Below are positions 9,284-18,300 of a stretch of 64,000 nucleotides of DNA, in pieces. The notes beneath the pieces are model-generated. The model ran no database searches. It had not been told where the DNA came from and worked only from the letters and a program-made list of their open reading frames with translations. Within the stretch, counting starts at the first letter, position 1, and each line of letters starts with the position of its first letter. The translations under genes were made by a program, and so were the position numbers. Origin of the DNA: Enterococcus innesii (GTDB lineage: Bacteria > Bacillota > Bacilli > Lactobacillales > Enterococcaceae); contig JAHHEN010000006.1 in NCBI GenBank assembly GCA_018982785.1, positions 248,001-312,000 on the forward strand, given 5' to 3'.

Positions 9284-10606
9284 GATAAAGTCCATATAAT
9301 TGTGTAAAAGATAAAAGGCCATGTAACAGCCCTTTTACGGTACAATGTTTTTAACCACAAAAACATACCCAGGAGGACGTTACATGACCCAAGTACATTT
9401 TACACTGAACAACGAAGAGGTTCAAAGTATTATTGAACATTCGGTAAAAGATGATGTTTCTAAAAATATTTTAACCACTGTTTTCAACCAATTGATGGAA
9501 AATCAACGAACAGAATATATTCAAGCCGATGACTATGAACGTTCAGAAAGTCGTCAGAGTCAAAGAAATGGCTATTATGAGCGAGACTTTACGACTCGTG
9601 TGGGTACACTCGAATTAAAAGTGCCTAGAACACGTGATGGTGAATTTTCACCGACGGTGTTTGAGCGTTATCAGCGAAATGAAAAGGCACTGCTCGCTTC
9701 AATGCTTGAGATGTATGTTTCGGGCGTTTCGACACGTAAAGTTTCAAAGATTGTTGAAGAGCTATGTGGAAAATCTGTATCGAAATCTTTTGTTTCTAGC
9801 CTGACTGAGCAGTTAGACCCGATGGTCAACGAATGGCAGAACCGTTCACTCTCAGGTACGAATTATCCTTATCTGATGACTGATGTTCTCTACATAAAAG
9901 TCCGTGAGGACCATCGAGTGCTTTCTAAAAGCTGCCATATTGCGATCGGGATAACAGAAGGTGGCGACCGTGAAATCATTGGCTTCATGATTCAAAATGA
10001 AGAAAGTGATGACACATGGTCCATCTTCTTTGAATACTTAAAAGAACGCGGCCTAAAGGGGACAGAACTCATCATTTCTGATGCCCATAAAGGCCTAGTG
10101 TCTGCGATTCGTAAGTCATTTACCAACGCAAGTTGGCAGAGATGCCAGGTCCATTTTTTAAGAAACATCTTCAGTTCCATTCCAAAAAGAATTCAAAACC
10201 GTTTAGAGAAGCAGTAAAAGCGATCTTTAAGTTTACGGATATTGAACTCGCTCGAACAGCTAAGAATGCCTTAGTCGGTGAATATATCGACCAGCCTAAA
10301 TATACAAAAGCCTGCGAAATATTGGATAATGGCTTCGAAGATGCCTTTCAATACACGGTTATCGGAAATAGTCATAATCGGCTAAAAAGCACCAACCTTC
10401 TTGAACGACTGAACCAGGAAGTCCGCAGAAGAGAAAAGATTATTCGGATTTTTCCCAACCGAACGTCTGCCAATCGATTAATTGGAGCTGTCCTTATGGA
10501 CCTTCATGACGAATGGCTCAGTTCTACAAGAAAATATATTAAGTTTGATCAATGAGAGACCGGTAAAACATTGTATAGTATTTTACACAGGATTATGGAC
10601 TTGACT
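9284..10606 (+). mobile_element. IS256-family insertion sequence with 8-bp target duplication
   Basis: Complete element of 1323 bp, one base short of the 1324 bp usual for IS256. The left end (9284-9310) and right end (10580-10606) are imperfect inverted repeats sharing AAGTCCATA and TGTGTAAAA blocks. The flanks are a perfect 8-bp direct repeat AAGTAGTA (9276-9283 and 10607-10614), the target-site duplication expected of this family. The element sits between the Mga-like regulator and its former upstream region. The missing base is the one that breaks the transposase frame. Confidence 0.93.
9384..10555 (+). CDS. IS256-family transposase, frame broken at 10184-10188
   Basis: DDE (mutator-type) transposase, 390 residues when one base is restored, exactly the IS256 length. 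The start at 9384 (MTQVHFTLNNEEVQ) follows AGGAGG. Seen motifs include YPYLMTDVLYIKV with the first Asp, ELIISDAHKGL with the second Asp, and SHNRLKSTNLLERLNQE with the Glu. As read the frame stops at 10217; adding one A to CCAAAAAGAATTC continues into KKNSKPFREAVKAIFKF, the conserved IS256 sequence. No programmed frameshift is known in IS256, so this copy is either inactive or, more likely, has a sequence error. Confidence 0.9.
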
Positions 10607-10614
10607 AAGTAGTA

Positions 10615-11062
10615 TAAGCTTTTTTAAACAAAATTGCTTATTTTTTTTATTTATTAGAAAAATATAGTAATTTTGAATTGGATCTTTTGATTAGAATCTA
10701 AATTAAGAATTGATAATATAACTTTACGTATGATTAATAACTAGTTTTCCTAACATCTTTTCTTTTTACAACTATTATTAATTACTTGCTAAAAAATAAC
10801 TTAATGGCTAGTCAAAGACAAACTGATTAAACCTTGATTTCCTTGGCTATCTAGACGACAAAATTACCTTTCGTTCTTGAAAAAAACTTGATAGCTGACT
10901 TCGCTTATCGTTGACATTTCGCCTCTTTTCAACTAATATTTTATTATTGTTACATTAATTGAATATCCAAACCACCACCGGGTGATAGAAGTGTTTGGTA
11001 AACTCATTAGGTCCTTGAAGAGTTTACTGAATGCTTATTTTTTTTGAGGAGGAGAACAAATT
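10615..11062. other. AT-rich non-coding stretch between the IS and the SMR gene
   Basis: About 450 bases without a convincing gene. Before the IS inserted, the left part was probably the promoter region of the Mga-like regulator. The right end (10967-11045) is the hairpin-rich leader of the SMR gene. Confidence 0.6.
10967..11045 (+). promoter_or_regulatory. Two-hairpin leader upstream of the SMR exporter
   Basis: The first hairpin is bounded by CCAAAC (10967-10972) and GTTTGG (10993-10998) with CACCGGGTG inside. The second is GTAAACTC (10998-11005) pairing with GAGTTTAC (11020-11027), followed ten bases later by eight T. The arms share a base at 10998, so the two are close to mutually exclusive. 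This resembles an attenuator, but I could not match it to a guanidine riboswitch class. Confidence 0.35.
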
Positions 11063-11383
11063 ATGACATGGATTTATTTATTTTTAGGAGGATTTTTTGA
11101 GGTCGTATGGGCATCTACCATGAAACTGAGCAACGGGTTTAGCCACTTTTGGTACAGTTTTTCAACGGTCATCGGAATGCTTTTCAGCTTTGGCTTCCTA
11201 GCTTTAGCGGTAAAAAACTTACCATTAAGTATTGCTTACCCCGTTTGGACAGGGATCGGCGCGGTGGGTTCGATCATTGTCGGCGTCGTGTTCTTCAAAG
11301 ACCAACTATCCCTTCTTACTTGGGTGTTCGTCGCTTTATTAATAGTCGGGATTTTGGGCATCAAGTTTACCAGTGGCCACTGA
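11063..11383 (+). CDS. Small multidrug resistance (SMR) family exporter
   Basis: Four-helix membrane protein of 106 residues, the usual SMR length. It works as a dimer exchanging protons for a cationic substrate. The conserved Glu13 lies in GGFFEVVWASTMKLS, and SIAYPVWTGIGAVGS follows the family pattern. The combination of WASTMK and the TGIGAVG loop resembles the SugE/Gdx guanidinium branch more than EmrE, but I cannot settle this. GAGGAGG precedes the start, with the hairpin leader before that. The P-type ATPase lies downstream with its own promoter. Confidence 0.88.
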   Translation: MTWIYLFLGGFFEVVWASTMKLSNGFSHFWYSFSTVIGMLFSFGFLALAVKNLPLSIAYPVWTGIGAVGSIIVGVVFFKDQLSLLTWVFVALLIVGILGIKFTSGH

Positions 11384-11545
11384 TTTAGCCCTTTGATAAT
11401 AGTTTTGCTAGCCTTTTTGTAGGTACCTTCATCAATCAAGCGCCTTGACTCCTAGAACGAAACCCGGATCCAAATCGCCTTTTTCAGCCCATCTAAAGAT
11501 TTTTTTGCAATTAGCCTATAGGTACAAAATATTTTCAAAAAACAT

Positions 11546-11576
11546 TTGACCTTATAGTCACTCTAACCTTTATGCT
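11546..11576 (+). promoter_or_regulatory. MerR-type promoter with 19-bp spacer before the P-type ATPase
   Basis: A -35 TTGACC (11546-11551) and -10 TATGCT (11571-11576) are separated by 19 bp, longer than the normal 17 and typical of promoters activated by MerR proteins through DNA untwisting. The spacer holds the dyad TTATAGTCACTCTAA (11552-11566), with one mismatch per arm pair, where such a regulator would bind. The BmrR-like MerR gene at 14317-15104 is the obvious candidate. Confidence 0.65.
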
Positions 11577-11605
11577 ATTCATGTAAAGAAAACGGAGGGA
11601 AAATA

Positions 11606-14227
11606 ATGAAACAATGGCATAATTTGGATATTGACAAGGTGCAGTCAGCGACAAGTGAGACGCTTGTCACAAATGAGGTACGTAAAGCGTATCAAGAAAA
11701 ACACGGGAAAAATAAATTACAAGCATCAGAAAAGACACCCGAATGGAAGAAGTTTCTATCTTACTTCCACGATGCGTTAATGTATGTCTTGATCGGTGCA
11801 GCTGTTTTAAAATTTATGACGGGAAGTCTAATTGAAGGAGCGATCGTTTTACTAGTGGTCGTTTTAAACGCAATGATTGGTTATTATCAAGAGAGAAAAG
11901 CAGATGATTCACTATCTAGCATTTCAAAATTACTTAGTTCAAAGGCGACAGTCGAATCTGAAAACGGACGTCTTTCAATCGATGCAGAAGATTTGATTCC
12001 AGGGGACCGCGTTTATTTAGCACCGGGTGATATTATTCCTGCTGATTTGCGTATGGAAACCGTGAATGAACTAAAAATCGATGAATCGATTCTAACTGGA
12101 GAGCCTGACGCAGTCGTAAAGACAACTGCTCGTTTAGAGGGGCAAATAGCACTTGCTGAACGAACCAATATGGCGTATTCAGGTACCCAAGTTCAGTCAG
12201 GAACTGGAAAAGGGATCGTTGTTGAAATTGGTTCGGACACTGAGATTGGTAAAATCAATGCTTCTTTAGCAACCATTGAAGTGAAAGAAACCCCTTTATT
12301 GAAAAAAGTGAACGAAATGAATCATGCTATTTTTAAAGGGATCGGCGTCTTTATCTTCTTATTAGGATTGATCAGCTACTTCATTTATGGCATGAGTCCG
12401 ATGTATATCGTGTCAGCAATCATTGCTTTGATCGTTTCTTCTATTCCTGAGGGATTGCCTTCTATTTTGACGATTATTTTGTCTTCCGGCGTGAAAAATA
12501 TGTCGGATCAAAATGCGATCGTAAAGGGACTGCCTACTGTCGAAACACTTGGCTCAATGACAGTCATCTGTTCTGATAAAACAGGTACTTTGACCAAAAA
12601 CGATATGACCCTTACCAATGTATTTTCTAATAATCAGGTAACAGTGATTGGTCATGAAGACCAAGCAGATCCTTCGAACAATGAACTGCTAGCCAAAATC
12701 ATGCAAAACTGTCAAGAAACACAGAGTTTCGATGATCGCCACTGTCCAGTGACCGGAAATGCAACAGAATTAGCGTTATTACGTTGGACCAATCGTATTG
12801 GCACACCGCGGATCAAGAGTCTAGAAACATTACCTTTTGACTCAAAATATAAGTATATGGCAACAAGCCACCTGATCAATGGGAAAAAGCGGATTTTTGT
12901 AAAAGGTGCTCCAGATATCGTTTTAAATAAAGCAACTGCTGCACATATTGATGGGCAGATAGCGGAGTTTGATCATGTACAGTGGGAAAAGATCAACTTG
13001 GCTTTTGCTTCAGAGGGACAACGAGTGATCGCGTTTGCTTATAAGGATATAGATACAACGACAGAATTGACTCATGAGGAGATGGACGAACTCGTAATCA
13101 TCGGATTAGCTGGCATTATCGATCCAGCAAAAGAATCAGCGATCGAAGCGGTAGCAGATTGTAAAAAAGCCGGGGTCAGAGTCGTAATGATCACCGGGGA
13201 TCACCCAACGACCGCAAAAGCGATTGCCAAAAAATTAGGAATCGACCATTCTGAACGGGCAATCACTGGAACTGAATTGGATCGTTTATCCACAGATGAG
13301 TGGCAAAGAGTGGTAAAAAATACCAATATTTTTGCCCGAACGACACCTGAGAATAAACTGATGATCGTTACTTATTTACAAGAACAAGGCGAAATCGTTG
13401 GAATGACTGGTGATGGGGTCAATGACGCACCCGCACTTAGAAAAGCAGATGTAGGGATCGCGATGGGAATTAAAGGAAGCGATGTTAGTAAACAAGCTGC
13501 CGACATGATCCTCATTGACGATAATTTTGAAACGATTGCAAAAGCAATCAAAGAAGGCCGTCGAATTTTTGATAATTTAAAAAAGACGATCCTCTTCTAC
13601 TTGCCAACCTGTCTGGCCCAGGGGCTTTTGCTGATCGTTTCTATGTTGGGAAATCTTCCTTTACCACTAAGCACAGTGCAGATTCTTTGGTTAAATCTAG
13701 TTGCGTCAATTACACTCTCCTATGCGTTAGGTTTTGAACCAGCTCACAAAATGATCATGAATCGAGCACCTCGTGATATGAAAGAAAAAATCATTTCCAA
13801 ATATACACTCTTTCGAATCGTTTATGTCGGCCTACTCTTGACCTTCTTCGGCTTTCTAACGATGAATGCATTCGGCGACGAAGCTGTCAGACAAACCGTT
13901 TTGATCAATGCGATCGTTTTCGGTCAAGCTTTTTACATGATTAACTGTCGTGAGATCACGGATTCAGCCTTCAGTAACAAAATCAAGCAGAATAAAGCCT
14001 TGATTTACTCATTACTTGTTATGGCGATTCTCCAATTAGGAATGGTCTATTTTTCACCATTGCAAAGTATCTTACAGACCACCTCTTTAACTTTATCCGA
14101 ACTGCTTATCAGTGTTCTCCCAGCAACTCTACTTTTCTTATTAGTAGAATCTGAAAAGCACGTAACACGAGTCATTCTAAAGGAAACTACTCCCACCTAC
14201 TCAATGGATACCAAAGTAGAGAAATAA
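11606..14227 (+). CDS. P2-type cation-transporting ATPase
   Basis: Membrane ion pump of 873 residues. The phosphorylated aspartate is Asp324 in CSDKTGTLT. Other landmarks are TGEP at 164-167 (actuator), IPEGLP at 280-285 in membrane helix 4, MITGDHPTTAKAIAKKLGI and TGDGVNDAPAL in the P domain. It resembles bacterial Ca2+-ATPases and related P2 pumps, but helix 6 reads NLVASITLSYALGFEP where Ca2+ pumps have NLVTDG, so the calcium-binding Asp is missing and the ion is uncertain. The start follows GGAGGG. A MerR-type promoter lies just upstream, so the gene is probably inducible. Confidence 0.88.
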   Translation: MKQWHNLDIDKVQSATSETLVTNEVRKAYQEKHGKNKLQASEKTPEWKKFLSYFHDALMYVLIGAAVLKFMTGSLIEGAIVLLVVVLNAMIGYYQERKADDSLSSISKLLSSKATVESENGRLSIDAEDLIPGDRVYLAPGDIIPADLRMETVNELKIDESILTGEPDAVVKTTARLEGQIALAERTNMAYSGTQVQSGTGKGIVVEIGSDTEIGKINASLATIEVKETPLLKKVNEMNHAIFKGIGVFIFLLGLISYFIYGMSPMYIVSAIIALIVSSIPEGLPSILTIILSSGVKNMSDQNAIVKGLPTVETLGSMTVICSDKTGTLTKNDMTLTNVFSNNQVTVIGHEDQADPSNNELLAKIMQNCQETQSFDDRHCPVTGNATELALLRWTNRIGTPRIKSLETLPFDSKYKYMATSHLINGKKRIFVKGAPDIVLNKATAAHIDGQIAEFDHVQWEKINLAFASEGQRVIAFAYKDIDTTTELTHEEMDELVIIGLAGIIDPAKESAIEAVADCKKAGVRVVMITGDHPTTAKAIAKKLGIDHSERAITGTELDRLSTDEWQRVVKNTNIFARTTPENKLMIVTYLQEQGEIVGMTGDGVNDAPALRKADVGIAMGIKGSDVSKQAADMILIDDNFETIAKAIKEGRRIFDNLKKTILFYLPTCLAQGLLLIVSMLGNLPLPLSTVQILWLNLVASITLSYALGFEPAHKMIMNRAPRDMKEKIISKYTLFRIVYVGLLLTFFGFLTMNAFGDEAVRQTVLINAIVFGQAFYMINCREITDSAFSNKIKQNKALIYSLLVMAILQLGMVYFSPLQSILQTTSLTLSELLISVLPATLLFLLVESEKHVTRVILKETTPTYSMDTKVEK

Positions 14228-14297
14228 GAACAGTTCTATTTCATAAGTCATCTTATCGATAAACTTGCTGAATCACTAAGTACCAATAGATACGTTT

Positions 14298-14337
14298 CTC
14301 CTTGATCGATTCCGTTTTAATCGGGTTGATCAAGGAG
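14298..14337. terminator. Hairpin between convergent ATPase and MerR genes
   Basis: CTCCTTGATC (14298-14307) pairs perfectly with GATCAAGGAG (14328-14337), with further pairing inside. It includes the stop codon of the MerR gene. There is no long T run on either side, so termination strength is uncertain. Confidence 0.5.
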
Positions 14338-15104
14338 AATTTCTATTTTACTCACGTATTCTTCCGGTAAATTCGTCTCATGAAAATCAATCAAGTAGAA
14401 CTCATAAAAATTTCCTTTCTCGACCAGTCTATTTTTCTTTAGGTACCTTTTTAGTTCTGCTAAAGCAGCTAAGCGCTGCTTATATGTGCCCGTATAATAA
14501 ATAGCGAGATACTCTCCTGCAGGCATTGTAAATGCCTTCTCATCTGCCAAATCGTTTGTCAGACAATAGAAAACTTGATGCCTAAATGCGTCTTCGTGCG
14601 GCAGTAAAATCGTTCCGAAAACATTTTGATTATTGGCATGTAGTTCTTTCTCAAATTGTTTGTGCAGGCGTTTAAGTTCAAAGTACAAGTCTTTCCCCAT
14701 TGTGTCTTTCTCTTGACTTAAAACAAGGTACCGTTCTTCATAAAATGTACGTTCAATTTCATGGTTTTGCTTTTTTCAGCGTAGACAAGCAAGTCAATTC
14801 GCTCTTTTAATAAATCTTGTTTCTCTTTTAACCCATGGATTCTGTCTTCTAATTGCTCCATCTCGAAATGAAGGATTTCTTTAGTCAGCGCTTTATTCTT
14901 TGTATCCAAGTAGTTCTTAATTTCCTCAAGTGACACATCAAAAAAACGCAGGTCTCTAATGGTATTTAATCGCTCAATATCCTCGTATGAGTAATCTCGA
15001 TAGCCATTCTCAGTATAGTTGGGTGATAGCAAACCAATTTGTTCATAGTACCTAAGAGTATGTGGTGTGATATCATAGTTTTCACTCACTTGTTTTATCT
15101 TCAT
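14317..15104 (-). CDS. BmrR-like MerR-family regulator, frame broken at 14771-14776
   Basis: Transcription regulator of 262 residues when one base is restored. From the ATG at 15104 (after GGGAGG): a MerR winged helix (MKIKQVSENYDITPHTLRYYEQIGLL), a dimerising coiled coil, then a GyrI-like effector-binding domain (residues ~130-262, MGKDLYFELKRLHKQFEKEL and TMPAGEYLAIYYTGTY). As read, the frame ends at 14718; adding one A to the six-A run in GAAAAAAGC restores KKQNHEIERTFYEERYLVLS and joins the two parts. BmrR-type proteins bind lipophilic cations and activate exporters. The neighbouring ATPase promoter has the architecture such a protein acts on. Confidence 0.82.
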
Positions 15105-15251
15105 AGTTCCATCCCTCCCTTTATCTTTCATAGCGTGTCTCTGTCACAAAATCATATCATAATTTTCTTCAGAAAACGAAGGAGTTTTTCTATTGAAGTG
15201 GTCAGAAGGTTTGGTGTGTGATAGTACTTGAACAAGCTTCAAATCATAATG

Positions 15252-15305
15252 AAAAGACTGCTGATAATTTCCCATACTAATCTTGGAAATTTATCAGCAG
15301 TCTTC
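15252..15305 (-). terminator. Terminator of the giant surface protein
   Basis: Long hairpin with AAGACTGCTGATAA pairing with TTATCAGCAGTCTT, with GGAAATTT/AATTTCCC-type extension towards the loop, about 50 bases past the stop codon. Confidence 0.8.
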
Positions 15306-15355
15306 TACTTCGCCAGTATTCTATTCCATTTCATAAGAAAGCTTTTTCTGATTTC

Positions 15356-18300
15356 TTATTTTCGTTTCTGTCTTAAGCGTCTTAAGAAAAATGCTAGCAG
15401 GGATGATACCGCCATAGTCACTCCAGCGTATAATATGAAGGGATTGGCTTCTTCTCCAGTTTTCGGAAGAATTTTTTCACTAGTTGCTGTTTTTGTTGTT
15501 TCTTGTACTTTAGTCGTTGTTTTCTCACCAATAGATGGTGTTTCATCCTCTGGTTTTGTCTGATCATTTGGCGTGTTGCTTGACTCTTTTGATGGGTCTG
15601 TCGGATCGACTTCGTCTGTTGTGTTTTTTGTATACGTCACAATCAGCTCTGTATCTTCATCTTCTGCAGTCATTCCTGTTTGTTCTTTAACCGTCGTAAG
15701 ATCTGCCGTGTAACCCTCAATTTGCTTGCTTTTCACCTCATCAAATGTCGTGTCATCGTTTGCGGCTGCCCAGTCACTATATACGATTTCACCCGTCAAC
15801 AGGTTGGTTGTTTCATTACGTGTATAGGTCAAAGTTTCCGTATAACTTTCTGCCGCTTTGCTGCCATCTTCATAGACATAATGAATCGTCCGAGAAACCT
15901 CGTTGCTTTCTTCTTTCGTTTCCGTATTCGCTTTATAAGTCACAGTCAACTCGGTATCTTTTACATCGGGTTGAATATTTGTAACTGCTTTGATCAACTC
16001 ATTATCTGGTGTGCAATATTCAATCATTGGGCTGGAAACTTCGGCAAAAGTCGTGTCGTTGTCTTTTGCCTTCCATTCGCCATAGGTAACTACACCAGTT
16101 GCCAAATTCTTTGTGATCTCACGGGTGAACGTGACTTTATCGGTATGATCGTCCGCCGCTTTGCTGCCATTATCATACACATAATGAATGGTTTGCTTAA
16201 CTTCCTTAGTTTCTGTTGCGGTTTGCATTTTTGGCATATACATAACGGTGACTTCGATGTCTTGATTATCAACCGCTACTCCTGTAACTGCTTCGATTGT
16301 TTCCTTATCGACGGTATAGTTCTTAATCATAGGACTTTTCACTTCATTTAATGTCGTATCGTTATCTTTGGCTTGCCATTCGCCATAGGTCTTGTCACCA
16401 GTTGCTTCGTTGGTAGTGACCGTCCGCGTGAACGTGACCGTGTCTACTTTATCTGGAGCAGCTTCTTTGCCATCTTCGTATACATAATGAATCGTTTGTT
16501 TGACTTCTTTGGTTTCTGTTGATTTGGTCATGTTTGGCGAGTAATTGACCGTCACTTCGCGATCTTCTGATTTTTCTGTCAGCCCAGTGACTTCTTCGAC
16601 TTTTGCTTTGTCTGCGCGATAGTTCTTGATTTCAGGACTTTTCACTTCATCAAATGTCGTATCATCATCTTTGGCTTGCCATTCGCCATAGGTCTTGTCA
16701 CCAGTTGCTTCGTTGGTGGTGACCGTCCGCGTGAACGTGACCGTGTCTACTTTATCTGGCACGGCTTCTTTGCCGTCTTCATACACATAATGGATCGTTT
16801 GTTTGACTTCTTTGGTTTCTGTTGATTTGGTCATGTTTGGCGAGTAATTGACCGTCACTTCGCGATCTTCTGATTTTTCTGTCAGCCCAGTGACTTCTTC
16901 AACTGTTGCTTTGTCTGCGTGATAGTTCTTGATTTCAGGACTTTTCTCTTCGTCAAACGTCGTGTCATCATTTTTCGCTTGCCATTGACCAAAAGTTTTG
17001 TCACCTGTTGCTTCATTCGTTGTCACTGTGCGTGTGAACGTGACCGTGTCTACTTTATCTGGAGCAGCTTCTTTGCCATCTTCGTACATATAATGGATCG
17101 TTTGTTTGACTTCTTTGGTTTCTGTTGACTCAGTTATATTTGGTGAGTAAGTGACAGTTACTTCGCGGTCTTTGGTGTCGGCTGTCAAACCTGTGACTTT
17201 ATCAATGCTTGTTTTGTCTGCGTGATAGTTCTTGATTTCAGGACTCTTCACTTCATCAAACGTCGTATCGTTTTCTTTGGCTTGCCACTCTCCAAAAGTT
17301 TTGTCACCTGTTGCTTCATTCGTTGTCACTTTGCGTGTGAACGTAACCGTGTCTACATTGTCTGGCGCTGCTTCTTTGCCGTCTTCATAAACATAATGGA
17401 TCGTTTGTTTGACTTCTTTTGTTTCCGTAGATTCGATCATGTTTGGTGAGTAAGTGACAGTTACTTCAAGATCTTCTGATTCTGCTGTCAAACCTGTGAC
17501 TTTATCAATGCTTGTTTTGTTTGCGTGATAGTTCTTGATTTCAGGACTCTTCACTTCATCAAACGTTGTATCATCACCTTTGGCTTGCCATTCACTATAA
17601 GTTGTTTGATTTGTCGCCAAGTTTGTGGTAACCGTCCGCGTGAAGGTTACTTCATCAGTATGATCTTCTGCTGCTGAATCACCATTTTCATAATTATAAT
17701 GGACGACTATTCTGATTGTCTTTGTTTCAATTTTTGTTTCCATTTTTGCTGCATAGGTGACAGTGATTTCAGAATCTTTATCATCTTCATTTACCCCTAA
17801 AACCTCCTCCACACTTACTTTATCTGGTGCGTAGTTTTCGATCTTAGGACTTTTCACTTCATCAAACGTCGTATCATCATTTTTCGCTTGCCATTGACCA
17901 AAAGTTTTGTCACCTGTTGCTTCATTCGTTGTCACTGTGCGTGTAAAGGTAACCGTGTCTACTTTATCTGGCGCTGCTTCTTTGCCGTCTTCATACACAT
18001 AATGGATTGTTTGATTGACTTCTTTGGTTTCCGTAGATTCGATCATATTTGGCGAATAAGTGACAGTTACTTCACGATCTTCTGATTCTGCAGTCAGACC
18101 TGTGACTTTATCAACCCTTTTTTGGTCCGCATTGTATTTGTCAATTTCTGGACTTAACACTTCGTCAAACGTCGTGTCATCATCTTTAGCTTGCCATTCT
18201 CCATAGGTATTTTCTTCTGTTGCTTCATTCGTTGTCACTGTGCGTGTATAGGTAACCGTGTCTACTTTATCTGGCGCTGCTTCTTTGCCGTCTTCATAAA

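Noticed and set aside
9384..10555. Programmed frameshift producing the transposase
   Set aside because: IS256-family transposases are made from one frame; the break fits the homopolymer losses seen throughout the window, and the element is one base short of 1324.
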